Shown here: positions 1-5,428 of the stretch, one piece after another | Layout: every line of letters starts with the position of its first letter | Numbering within the stretch: the first letter of the stretch is position 1 | From: an uncultured Ruminococcus sp. | GTDB taxonomy: Bacteria > Bacillota > Clostridia > Oscillospirales > CAG-272 | Direction of reading: 5' to 3' | Assembly: GCA_902766575.1 (NCBI GenBank) | Contig: CACXED010000121.1 | Location: 1-9,315, forward strand | Length of the DNA stretch: 9,315 nt | Made by a program: the position numbers and the translations under genes | Notes under the pieces: generated by a model | What the model saw: the letters and a program-made list of their open reading frames with translations, nothing else | Database searches by the model: none | Told to the model about the DNA's origin: nothing

Positions 1-65
1 GTCAGACGATACAAAAATCCGCAGGCAGGGTACCGCCCCTGTCAAGGATTTTTGTGAAGTATGAC
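1..65. repeat. Hairpin-forming inverted repeat, candidate terminator or dispersed repeat
   Basis: ACAAAAATCC (11-20) is a perfect inverted match of GGATTTTTGT (46-55). Inside it CAGGG (26-30) can pair with CCCTG (37-41), around a GGTACC palindrome. Outside it, bases 1-10 and 56-65 match as an imperfect extension (6 of 10 positions, including the terminal GTCA/TGAC), so the whole 65 bp is roughly palindromic. An A-tract, a GC-containing stem and a T-tract in both directions fit a factor-independent, possibly bidirectional terminator. It lies 60 bp past the jag stop codon on jag's strand, so it could end the leftward operon. It could equally be a small dispersed hairpin repeat that continues beyond the window edge. 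No gene is seen in 66-125. Confidence 0.5.
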
Positions 66-125
66 GGAAAAGATGCAAGTAGATGCGCGCTTAAGACGTC
101 AGCCGTGAATTGTGCGGTGTTGCCT

Positions 126-1298
126 TTATTGCTTTTCGTCGGTCTTATCCGATTCCGAGCCGCCCGATTCGCCGAGAATCGAGTTCATATAGTCCTCAAA
201 GCTCTTGAACTTTGCGGGCTGCTCGCGCTGCGGCTCCTTGTTCTCCTTTGCGCCGTAGGCTGCGACGAGCTCGTTTACCTCCTCGGCGGACATACGGTCG
301 CTCTCGTCGTTGTGGAGAGGCTTTACCGGAGCTTTGGGCTTGTCGCGACGGATATCCGGACGGGAGGCTCTGTCCTGACGCGGCTGACGGCTTTCGGAGC
401 GGTCGTATCTTCCGCCCTTTGAGCCGCGCTTCTGCGAGGACTGACGGCGCTCGGGTCTGGAGGACTTCGGCTCCTCCGGGACGCTGAAGCCCGCGCTCTC
501 GAGATAGATCACGACGCGGCGGTCGCTGTCCGCGCCGACCGAGTTGGTCGAGACGCCCTCGATGCCCTGAACCTCGGAGTGGATTATCCGGCGGTCGTAG
601 GGAGTCATCGGCTCGAGCATTACCGGCTTTCCGGTCTTTTCGACCTTATCCGCCATGCGGCGGGCGAGGGCTCTGAGCGCGGTCTCGCGCTTGGAGCGGT
701 AGTTCTCAATGTCGACGGTGATGTGTACATAGTCGCGGGACTCGTCCTCCTCGCGCTTGTTGGCGGCGAGGTTTGCGAGATACTGCAGAGCGTCGAGCGT
801 GTCTCCGTGATGGCCGATGAGCACTCCGGCGGCGTCTCCGGTGACGGTGATAGCCCGGTCGGATTTGCGCGTCCGGGTCATCTCGACCTTGGCGTCGATC
901 TCCATGTCGGAGAGCAGGGTCTCGATGAACTCCTTTGCGGCGTGATCTCCGCAGGCTCTCGTGCTTTCGGAGGGTTCGGAGTCGGTTTCGGGCTCGGAAG
1001 TCGTCTCGATCGTCTCCGGCTCGGACGCCGGGCAGGGCTCGGGAGCAGGCTCGGGAGAAGGCTCCGACGGCTTTTCCTCCGGCTCGGGAGCGGCTTTTTC
1101 CTCCGGCCCGGGCTCCTCGACGGCTGTCTCAAAGAACACCCTTATCTTTGCCGGAGACGCGCCGATTCCGAAAAATCCGGTCTTTTCGCGCTCGATTATT
1201 TCGTATTCGAGCTTTTCGCGCTCGACGCCGAGCTTCATCACGGCTTCGCCAAGCGCAAGCTCCACCGTTCTCGCGGTGAACAGCATTTCCTGTTTCAT
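126..1298 (-). CDS. jag: Jag/KhpB RNA-binding protein (SpoIIIJ-associated), Jag_N-KH-R3H
   Basis: This is a cytoplasmic RNA-binding protein of the Jag/KhpB family. In Firmicutes it works with KhpA and is tied to cell elongation, division and post-transcriptional control. The 390-residue product has a Jag_N domain at about 4-56 (with FFGIGASPAKIRV near 42-54), an E/P/S-rich acidic linker at about 57-112, a KH domain at about 120-200 with the GxxG loop as G162-H-H-G165 followed by DTLDALQYL, and an R3H domain at about 205-268 whose R236xxxH240 motif is visible. A long tail follows, basic and R/S/Q-rich at about 277-325, ending in a short FKSFEDYMNSIL segment. At 390 residues it is much longer than the roughly 200-residue B. 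subtilis protein. The extra length is the linker and tail, both of disordered composition. The ATG is preceded by AAGGAG at good spacing. It is the last visible gene of the leftward block, 45 bp after yidC. Confidence 0.95.
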   Translation of the reverse strand: MKQEMLFTARTVELALGEAVMKLGVEREKLEYEIIEREKTGFFGIGASPAKIRVFFETAVEEPGPEEKAAPEPEEKPSEPSPEPAPEPCPASEPETIETTSEPETDSEPSESTRACGDHAAKEFIETLLSDMEIDAKVEMTRTRKSDRAITVTGDAAGVLIGHHGDTLDALQYLANLAANKREEDESRDYVHITVDIENYRSKRETALRALARRMADKVEKTGKPVMLEPMTPYDRRIIHSEVQGIEGVSTNSVGADSDRRVVIYLESAGFSVPEEPKSSRPERRQSSQKRGSKGGRYDRSESRQPRQDRASRPDIRRDKPKAPVKPLHNDESDRMSAEEVNELVAAYGAKENKEPQREQPAKFKSFEDYMNSILGESGGSESDKTDEKQ

Positions 1299-1343
1299 GG
1301 CTCACACTCCTTTTTTGTCTGAATGTGTTTTATTTTCCGAAAA

Positions 1344-2489
1344 TTATTTGAGCTTCGGAGCGTCGTCGGGATTCACGCCCTCCTTGAGCTCGGGCTTTTT
1401 GTCCTTCTGATCGTCGCTGTCGTCATCCGATTCCGGCTCGGTGGGCTTCTGCGGCTGCGCCGGCGCCGGAGCGCCGTCGATCGGATCGTCCTCGTCGATG
1501 CGGTGAAGCGAGCGAACCTTCTGCTTTTCGGCCTTCTTTATCTGGCGCTTTGACATATTGGCCTCGCGCTCGGCGGCCTTGTAGTCCTCCTCGGTGAATT
1601 TCGGGATCGGGAACATTTTTACGAGTATCACCTGCTGGATTATGCTGAGAATATTTCTGAACACCCAGTAGAGTCCGATTGCCGCCGCGATGGTGAACGA
1701 GATGTATACCGAAAGGAGCGGCATCGTGAGGTTCATTATCTTCATCGAAAGATCGTTCTGAGCCTCGGGGTTCGGGTTGTAGGTCAGCTTTCTCGTGATG
1801 AAGGTGCTGCCAAGCGTGACGATCAGCGTCAGCAGCGGGATCAGGAGCAGCAGATTGAAATTCGTGAAGCTCGGGGTCTGGGAGAGATCCATCATTCCGC
1901 CGAAGATGCTGAAGTTAGGGAGCATTTCCTCGGTAATGGCGCTTCCGCTGTTGTCGAGGAAGTTGCCGACGCCGAGCTCTCTCATGCGGTTGAGCAGGTC
2001 GAGCTGTCTTACAGCCTTGCCCTCGGCGAAAGTCTCGAAGCCGGTCATATTGGTGGTCGACATTATCTCGTAGACCTTTGCCTGTATCGCGTTTATCGTG
2101 TCGGCCGTGAAGCCGCAGACGTACTTGAGAGGGCTTATGACGACGTTATAGAGCGAGAAGATTATCGGAAGCTGTATCAGCATCGGCAGGCAGCCGCCCA
2201 TCGGGTTGAAATTCTCCCGCTGGTAGAGCTCCATGATCTCCTGATTGAGCTTGTCCTGAGTAGGCTTGTCGGTGCGTCCGGCGTACTTGTTGCGTATCGC
2301 CATCTCCTTGGGGCGCAGAGACGCCTGCTTGACCGAGTTCTTCTGCTGCTTGATTCCCAGCGGGAACAGTATGATCTGAAGTACGAGCGCGAAGAAGAAC
2401 AGCGCCAGCGCGTAGTTGTGTGTCAGCTCATACCCGAGCTTCAGTATCCAGCCCAGCGGTATGTTGATTATGTCCCATATGCTTGTCAT
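1344..2489 (-). CDS. yidC: YidC/Oxa1/SpoIIIJ membrane protein insertase
   Basis: This insertase places proteins in the cytoplasmic membrane, alone or with SecYEG. The 381-residue protein has the short Gram-positive layout. TM1 is at about 26-46, then a charged cytoplasmic hairpin at about 47-98 (GIKQQKNSVKQASLRPKEMA onward). TM2 is at about 99-118 (GCLPMLIQLPIIFSLYNVV). An extracytoplasmic stretch of about 90 residues is followed by TM3 near 211-232 and TM4-TM5 between about 252 and 291 (IGLYWVFRNILSIIQQ). The tail, about 297-381, is charged and ends in D/E/P/K-rich sequence. No lipoprotein signal peptide is evident at the N terminus. The position that holds a conserved arginine in B. subtilis SpoIIIJ TM1 appears to be Q38 (LVLQIILFPL). 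The ATG is the only sensible start, but its AAGGAG (2506-2511) lies 16 nt upstream, which is long. The gene is 27 bp after yidD and probably co-transcribed with it. Confidence 0.96.
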   Translation of the reverse strand: MTSIWDIINIPLGWILKLGYELTHNYALALFFFALVLQIILFPLGIKQQKNSVKQASLRPKEMAIRNKYAGRTDKPTQDKLNQEIMELYQRENFNPMGGCLPMLIQLPIIFSLYNVVISPLKYVCGFTADTINAIQAKVYEIMSTTNMTGFETFAEGKAVRQLDLLNRMRELGVGNFLDNSGSAITEEMLPNFSIFGGMMDLSQTPSFTNFNLLLLIPLLTLIVTLGSTFITRKLTYNPNPEAQNDLSMKIMNLTMPLLSVYISFTIAAAIGLYWVFRNILSIIQQVILVKMFPIPKFTEEDYKAAEREANMSKRQIKKAEKQKVRSLHRIDEDDPIDGAPAPAQPQKPTEPESDDDSDDQKDKKPELKEGVNPDDAPKLK

Positions 2490-2516
2490 CTTCTTTGTGT
2501 GAACACTCCTTAAAAA

Positions 2517-2771
2517 TTAGTTTTTTTCCCCGTTTTCGCGTCCTGCGCCGCGCCGCTTTCTTTTAGGAACCGGGTCATAGCCTCCGCGGCAGAAGGGATT
2601 GCAGCGCAGTATCCGCCAGACCGTAAGCCCCAGTCCCGCGATGAAGCCCCACTCCTCAAACGCCTCTATGGCGTACTGCGAGCAGGTCGGAACAAACCGG
2701 CAGCAGGGCGGCTTCAGGGGCGAGATATACTTCCTGTAAAGCCCGACGAGAGCTATAGCTGTCTTCTTCAC
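2517..2771 (-). CDS. yidD: YidD membrane protein insertion efficiency factor
   Basis: This is a small membrane-associated protein that assists YidC-dependent insertion. The 84-residue product carries the family hallmarks: an amphipathic N-terminal segment, then LYRKYISPLKPPCCRF, the PTCSQYAIEAF motif (about 28-38), WRILRCNPFCRGGYDPVP (about 52-69), and a basic C terminus. The cysteines of CCRFVPTC and RCNPFC are present. It starts with GTG, and its first bases overlap the rnpA stop codon as GTGA (4 bp). I see no separate Shine-Dalgarno sequence, so translation is probably coupled to rnpA. Its stop codon lies next to the AAGGAG used by yidC. The rnpA-yidD-yidC-jag order is the usual one near bacterial origins. 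Confidence 0.95.
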   Translation of the reverse strand: MKKTAIALVGLYRKYISPLKPPCCRFVPTCSQYAIEAFEEWGFIAGLGLTVWRILRCNPFCRGGYDPVPKRKRRGAGRENGEKN

Positions 2772-3163
2772 GGCTTTTTGGTCTGCAAAGCCGACGCGCC
2801 CGACAGCCCGAGCTTTGCAAAGGCGGCTCTGAGGTCGGCGGCGACGTCCTGGCTCTTTGCTCCCGCTGCCGACGAGCGCGCGGCTATCACGATGAGAAAG
2901 CCCTGCTTTATCGGCGGCTTTGAAGCCGTCTCGAGTCCGGCGCGGATTATCCGTCTTGCGCGGCTGCGCTCGACCGCTCCTCCGAATTTTTTCGTGACGG
3001 TGATGCCGACTCTGTTATGCCGCCGCTTTTTGGGATCCGACTTTGCGAGCCTCGACGCGGCGTAGTCGGGCAGCATATAGACGACGACCAGCCGTCCCAC
3101 ATATTTTTTGCCCTTTGAATAGGCCTTTGAAAAAAGATGATTTTCGCGTATGGTATACTTCAC
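2768..3163 (-). CDS. rnpA: Ribonuclease P protein component
   Basis: This is the protein subunit of RNase P, which binds the catalytic RNA and the pre-tRNA 5' leader. From the GTG at 3163 the product has 131 residues and opens KYTIRENHLFSKAYSKGKK, matching the family's KENHxFxxxYxxGK start. It continues with LVVVYMLP, then RVGITVTKKFGGAVERSRARR and IIRAGLE. The signature normally written RNR reads R66-S-R68 here, an Asn-to-Ser change. The strongly basic composition fits. The frame stays open upstream to a TTG at 3220, preceded by a G-rich run (GGGGG), which would add 19 residues (MLSRKKSIGA onward). I prefer 3163 because family homology begins there, but neither start has an excellent Shine-Dalgarno sequence. 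The stop overlaps the yidD GTG. The gene lies unusually far (247 bp) from rpmH. Confidence 0.9.
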   Translation of the reverse strand: MKYTIRENHLFSKAYSKGKKYVGRLVVVYMLPDYAASRLAKSDPKKRRHNRVGITVTKKFGGAVERSRARRIIRAGLETASKPPIKQGFLIVIAARSSAAGAKSQDVAADLRAAFAKLGLSGASALQTKKP

Positions 3164-3280
3164 GCCGCGCTGTCGCCTGCCTTTCCCGGTCGCGCCGATG
3201 GATTTTTTTCGCGATAACAATAAAACCCCCGAATATTACGGGTATCTCCCCGAGCTTTTCGGCGGTTTTCATCGTATTGC

Positions 3281-3304
3281 GTTTTTGCGTTTTTGCGTTT
3301 TTGC
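3281..3304. repeat. Triplicated octamer GTTTTTGC in the rpmH-rnpA spacer
   Basis: Three perfect head-to-tail copies of GTTTTTGC occupy 3281-3288, 3289-3296 and 3297-3304, preceded by a partial copy (TTGC) and followed by a degenerate one. In the leftward transcript this reads as three GCAAAAAC units, an A-rich unstructured stretch between the spacer hairpin and rnpA. It may be a slippage-prone microsatellite. It lies outside any gene I accept. Confidence 0.75.
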
Positions 3305-3322
3305 TTTGCCGGGCTGTATCCG

Positions 3323-3383
3323 AGCAATACGCCTCAGCGCAGAGTTCATGTCTGACGCCCCCTGCGGGAGAGGCTGTATTGCT
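3323..3383 (-). promoter_or_regulatory. Long imperfect hairpin in the rpmH-rnpA spacer
   Basis: In plus-strand terms AGCAATACGCCTC (3323-3335) pairs with GAGGCTGTATTGCT (3370-3383) through 13 base pairs with a single bulged base. Inside, CGCAG (3338-3342) pairs with CTGCG (3362-3366), leaving a 19-nt loop. In the leftward rpmH-rnpA transcript this would be a sizeable stem-loop starting about 28 nt after the rpmH stop. No U-run follows it directly, so it is not a standard intrinsic terminator. It could be a processing site, an attenuator or a stability element that sets the very different amounts of L34 and RnpA. The rest of the 247-bp spacer (3164-3410) contains the GTTTTTGC triplet and nothing else I can name. 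Confidence 0.45.
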
Positions 3384-3410
3384 GCGGTCCGGCGATACGC
3401 AGATCGCGGC

Positions 3411-3545
3411 TCAATAGGTGAGTCTCTTTCTGCCCTTAGCGCGTCTTCTCTTGAGCACCTTTCGTCCGTCTGCGGTTTTCATTCTCTTGCGGAAACCGTG
3501 CTCTACCTTTCTCTGGCGCTTCTTAGGCTGGTAAGTTCTGAGCAT
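3411..3545 (-). CDS. rpmH: Large ribosomal subunit protein bL34
   Basis: This encodes the small basic ribosomal protein L34 of the 50S subunit. The 44 codons read MLRTYQPKKRQRKVEHGFRK, then RMKTADGRKVLKRRRAKG and RKRLTY, a nearly textbook L34: the TYQPKKRQR start, HGFRKRM, and the ADGRKVL-RRRAKGRKRL end are all intact. The length of 44 is normal. The ATG at 3545 is preceded by an excellent AAGGAGG (3555-3561) with a 9-nt spacer. It is the first gene of the leftward block, driven by the strong promoter at 3630-3659. Next to the Shine-Dalgarno, TCAGCT (3561-3566) and AGCTGA (3582-3587) could form a 6-bp leader hairpin that touches the ribosome binding site. Confidence 0.98.
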   Translation of the reverse strand: MLRTYQPKKRQRKVEHGFRKRMKTADGRKVLKRRRAKGRKRLTY

Positions 3546-3629
3546 TTAGTGACACCTCCTTCAGCTTTTCTTCACAGGCTTAGCTGATAGAAATCTACAG
3601 TAAACCGGAATTTACAAAATAACATTACT

Positions 3630-3659
3630 ATTATACACAACAGGATATGGTTTTGTCAA
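3630..3659 (-). promoter_or_regulatory. Sigma-A promoter of rpmH operon
   Basis: On the minus strand there is a perfect -35 TTGACA (3659-3654) and a perfect -10 TATAAT (3635-3630), separated by 18 bp. The start site would lie near 3623, giving a leader of about 75-80 nt before rpmH. The -10 overlaps a DnaA-box match (3631-3639). The leader also contains the small inverted repeat GTAAA/TTTAC (3600-3615). Confidence 0.9.
3631..3639 (+). promoter_or_regulatory. DnaA-box match overlapping rpmH -10
   Basis: TTATACACA fits the relaxed DnaA-box consensus TTWTNCACA and differs from TTATCCACA at one base. It covers five of the six bases of the rpmH -10 element, so bound DnaA would block that promoter. 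It is the only clear match I find between rpmH and dnaA. The similarity may partly come from the TATAAT sequence itself. Confidence 0.45.
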
Positions 3660-3665
3660 GGGCTT

Positions 3666-3697
3666 TTCGAAAAAAATATCCTTTGTTCGAAAAAAAT
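3666..3697. repeat. Phased 12-bp direct repeat TTCGAAAAAAAT
   Basis: TTCGAAAAAAAT occurs perfectly at 3666-3677 and 3686-3697, offset by exactly 20 bp, close to two helical turns. A third TTCGAAAT lies at 3712-3719. Each copy has an A7 tract, so the pair should bend DNA. It sits just upstream of the rpmH -35 and about 45 bp upstream of the dnaA -35, between the divergent promoters. It could be an intrinsic bend or a pair of binding sites for an unknown regulator. Confidence 0.7.
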
Positions 3698-3717
3698 TAA
3701 CTAAATATCGCTTCGAA

Positions 3718-3729
3718 ATTTCCGGAAAT
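3718..3729. promoter_or_regulatory. 12-bp perfect palindrome upstream of dnaA promoter
   Basis: ATTTCCGGAAAT is a perfect palindrome ending 13 bp before the dnaA -35 element. Palindromes of this length at this position are typical of operators for dimeric regulators. The sequence also overlaps the third TTCGAAAT copy. The cognate protein, if any, cannot be told from this window. Confidence 0.35.
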
Positions 3730-3742
3730 CCTCCTCCGGGAC

Positions 3743-3771
3743 TTGATTTATCGGCGGAAATGTGGTATAAT
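3743..3771 (+). promoter_or_regulatory. Sigma-A promoter of dnaA with extended -10
   Basis: TTGATT (3743-3748) and TATAAT (3766-3771) are spaced by 17 bp, with TGG just before the -10, giving the extended TGnTATAAT form. Transcription would start near 3778, leaving a leader of about 66 nt. The DNA from 3766 to 3803 is 37 of 38 A/T, which eases melting and makes this a second possible unwinding site. Confidence 0.85.
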
Positions 3772-3843
3772 ATTTTTAATTATATTATTATTAAGTATAT
3801 AATCCTCGCAGCGCGTGTCAAAAATAACCGAAAGGAACTTAGT

Positions 3844-5310
3844 ATGCAGCCCTTTAACGAAATCTGGTCGCTCGCTCTTGACGAGCTTCGGAAAAAATAC
3901 TCCTCAACTCAGGTCGACCTCTGGTTTACCAAGCTCACTCTCTGCGACCTGACCGAAAACCGGGCGGTGCTCATCTGCGACGAGGTCTTTAAGTACACAA
4001 TCCTTAAAACCAAGTATCTCGGAGATATCCGCGAGGCGCTGACAAAGGTGCTCGGCTTTGCGGTCGACGTTCTGATCGTGGACAAGAATCAGAACCCCGC
4101 CGAATATCTGGCAAGCGTCCCGGGCGCGCTCTCTCCCGAGCCGGTGAACCTCGCCGACCTGCCTCAGTCCGACGCGCCCGAGACCGGCGGAGAGATCGTC
4201 ACCGAGGCCGAGCCCGCTTACTTTGCCGCCGGAGCCACTCTCTCCCGTCCCGACGACCGCCCTCAGCCGGTTCAGAACAATCAGCGTGAGTACACCTTTG
4301 ACAACTTCATCGTCGGCAGCTCAAACAAGTTCGCTCACGCCGCGTCCCTCGCCGTAGCCAACGAGCCCGCCTGCAAGGCCAACGTCGACGCCAACACCTA
4401 CAATCCGCTCTTTATCTACGGCCCCAGCGGGCTCGGAAAGACCCATCTGCTCTACGCAATCACAAATCACATCAAGAAAACCCGTCCCGAGCTCAAGATC
4501 CTCTACCTCAAGGGCGAGGACTTCACCAACGAGATGATCGACTCTATAGCCAAAAAGACCACGCCTCAGTTCCGCGAGAAATACCGGACCGCCGACGTGC
4601 TCTGCATCGACGATATCCAGTTCATCGCCGGACGCGACTCGACGCAGGAGGAGTTCTTCCACACCTTCAACGCCCTCTACGAGGATCACAAGCAGATAAT
4701 CCTCACCTCCGACCGGCCGCCGCGCGATATCAAGACCCTCGAGGACCGGCTCAAGTCCCGCTTTGAGTGGGGCATCACCGCCGATATCCAGCCGCCCGAC
4801 GCCGATCTGCGCGCCGCGATCCTCAAGAAAAAGGCCGAGCAGATGAATATCCAGCTCTCGCCCGAGGTCGTCAACTTCCTCGCCGAGAACCTCAAGTCGA
4901 ATATCCGTCAGGTCGAGGGCGCGATAAAGAAGCTCGGCGCGCTCAGCCTGCTCACCGGTACGCCGATCACCATCGAGCTCGCCAAGAACTCCATCGCCGA
5001 CCTTATGACCGGAGGAGAGCCGGTCAGCGTCACCATCGACCGCATCTTTGAAAAGGTCGCCAAGAAATACGGCGTCTCGGTCGACGACATAAAGGGCGTC
5101 AAGCGCACAAAAGACATCGCCTACGCCCGCCATATCACGATCTACATGATAAGAAAGCTCACCGATATGTCCCTGCCGCAGATAGGCAAGCTCTTTAACC
5201 GCGACCACACGACTATCCTCTCGTCGATAAAGACGATCGAGCGCGAGCTCGGCTCAAACTCGGTCACGGATATCGAGATCGGCGAGCTTATAAAGGAAAT
5301 CAAGGGCTGA
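3844..5310 (+). CDS. dnaA: Chromosomal replication initiator DnaA
   Basis: DnaA is the AAA+ ATPase that binds DnaA boxes, melts oriC and helps load the replicative helicase. The 488-residue product has domain I at about 1-85 (FNEIWSLALDEL start), a variable linker at about 90-148, the AAA+ core at about 149-390 and the DNA-binding domain at about 391-488. Walker A is GPSGLGKTH (193-201, Lys199), Walker B is LCIDDIQF (253-260), sensor 1 is in LTSDRPP, the arginine-bearing box VII is LEDRLKSRFEWG, and sensor 2 is in NIRQVEGAIKKL. The DnaA signature helix reads FNRDHTTI (451-458), with Asn where many homologues have Gly. The start at 3844 has AAAGGAA (3831-3837) upstream and gives the family's usual N terminus. 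The frame remains open to 3760, but that stretch is the A/T-rich promoter and leader. It is the first gene of the rightward block. Confidence 0.98.
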   Translation: MQPFNEIWSLALDELRKKYSSTQVDLWFTKLTLCDLTENRAVLICDEVFKYTILKTKYLGDIREALTKVLGFAVDVLIVDKNQNPAEYLASVPGALSPEPVNLADLPQSDAPETGGEIVTEAEPAYFAAGATLSRPDDRPQPVQNNQREYTFDNFIVGSSNKFAHAASLAVANEPACKANVDANTYNPLFIYGPSGLGKTHLLYAITNHIKKTRPELKILYLKGEDFTNEMIDSIAKKTTPQFREKYRTADVLCIDDIQFIAGRDSTQEEFFHTFNALYEDHKQIILTSDRPPRDIKTLEDRLKSRFEWGITADIQPPDADLRAAILKKKAEQMNIQLSPEVVNFLAENLKSNIRQVEGAIKKLGALSLLTGTPITIELAKNSIADLMTGGEPVSVTIDRIFEKVAKKYGVSVDDIKGVKRTKDIAYARHITIYMIRKLTDMSLPQIGKLFNRDHTTILSSIKTIERELGSNSVTDIEIGELIKEIKG

Positions 5311-5340
5311 TCCACAGCCTTTCAAAAGCCTTGACGGCAG

Positions 5341-5372
5341 TTTTCCACAGATTATCAACACCCTGTGTAAAA
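5341..5372. promoter_or_regulatory. DnaA-box cluster downstream of dnaA
   Basis: Three sites lie within 32 bp: TTTTCCACA (5341-5349, plus), TTATCAACA (5352-5360, plus) and TTTTACACA (5364-5372, minus). Two fit TTWTNCACA exactly and one has a single mismatch. Spacing of about 11-12 bp places them on one face of the helix, suited to cooperative DnaA loading. A weak promoter-like TTGACG at 5331-5336 with TATCAA at 5353-5358 overlaps the cluster and could serve dnaN, which I hold at low confidence. Confidence 0.7.
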
Positions 5373-5398
5373 ATGTGTGGACTTCTGTGAGAAAAATT

Positions 5399-5428
5399 GC
5401 AAAAAGCCGCCCGCAAAGCGCTTTTTGC
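5399..5428 (+). terminator. Stem-loop after dnaA, candidate terminator
   Basis: GCAAAAAGC (5399-5407) and GCTTTTTGC (5420-5428) form a perfect 9-bp stem around a 12-nt loop. The T-run is inside the right arm and not after it, and a second T-run (5441-5445) follows a few bases later. It could end dnaA transcripts, possibly in both directions, or be a structural element within the origin. It lies about 90 bp past the dnaA stop. Confidence 0.4.

Noticed and set aside
579..1322. 247-codon plus-strand frame opposite jag
   Set aside because: Low-complexity G/L/R sequence produced by the complement of the acidic Jag linker. It has no recognisable domain.
1332..1344. ATTTTCCGAAAAT inverted repeat between yidC and jag
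   Set aside because: The centre is a single base, so no hairpin can form, and A/T palindromes of this size are frequent. It has no clear role.
3015..3272. 85-codon minus-strand frame beginning MKTAEKLGEIPVIF and overlapping rnpA
   Set aside because: Its C-terminal two thirds is rnpA in another frame, and the ATG lacks a Shine-Dalgarno. I considered a frameshifted rnpA extension, but RnpA is complete without it.
3150..3587. Plus-strand frames across rpmH and the rnpA spacer (also 3043-3417)
   Set aside because: They run antisense to rpmH, a clear L34, and show no conserved features.
3760..3843. Upstream extension of dnaA by 28 codons
   Set aside because: It lies within the promoter -10 and A/T-rich leader and has no RnpA- or DnaA-like homology. 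The ATG at 3844 has a good RBS and the normal DnaA N terminus.
4321..5208. 295-codon antisense frame opposite dnaA
   Set aside because: Mirror frame of a strongly biased GC-rich gene, rich in D/L/V/E repeats typical of such shadows. DnaA is certain on the other strand.
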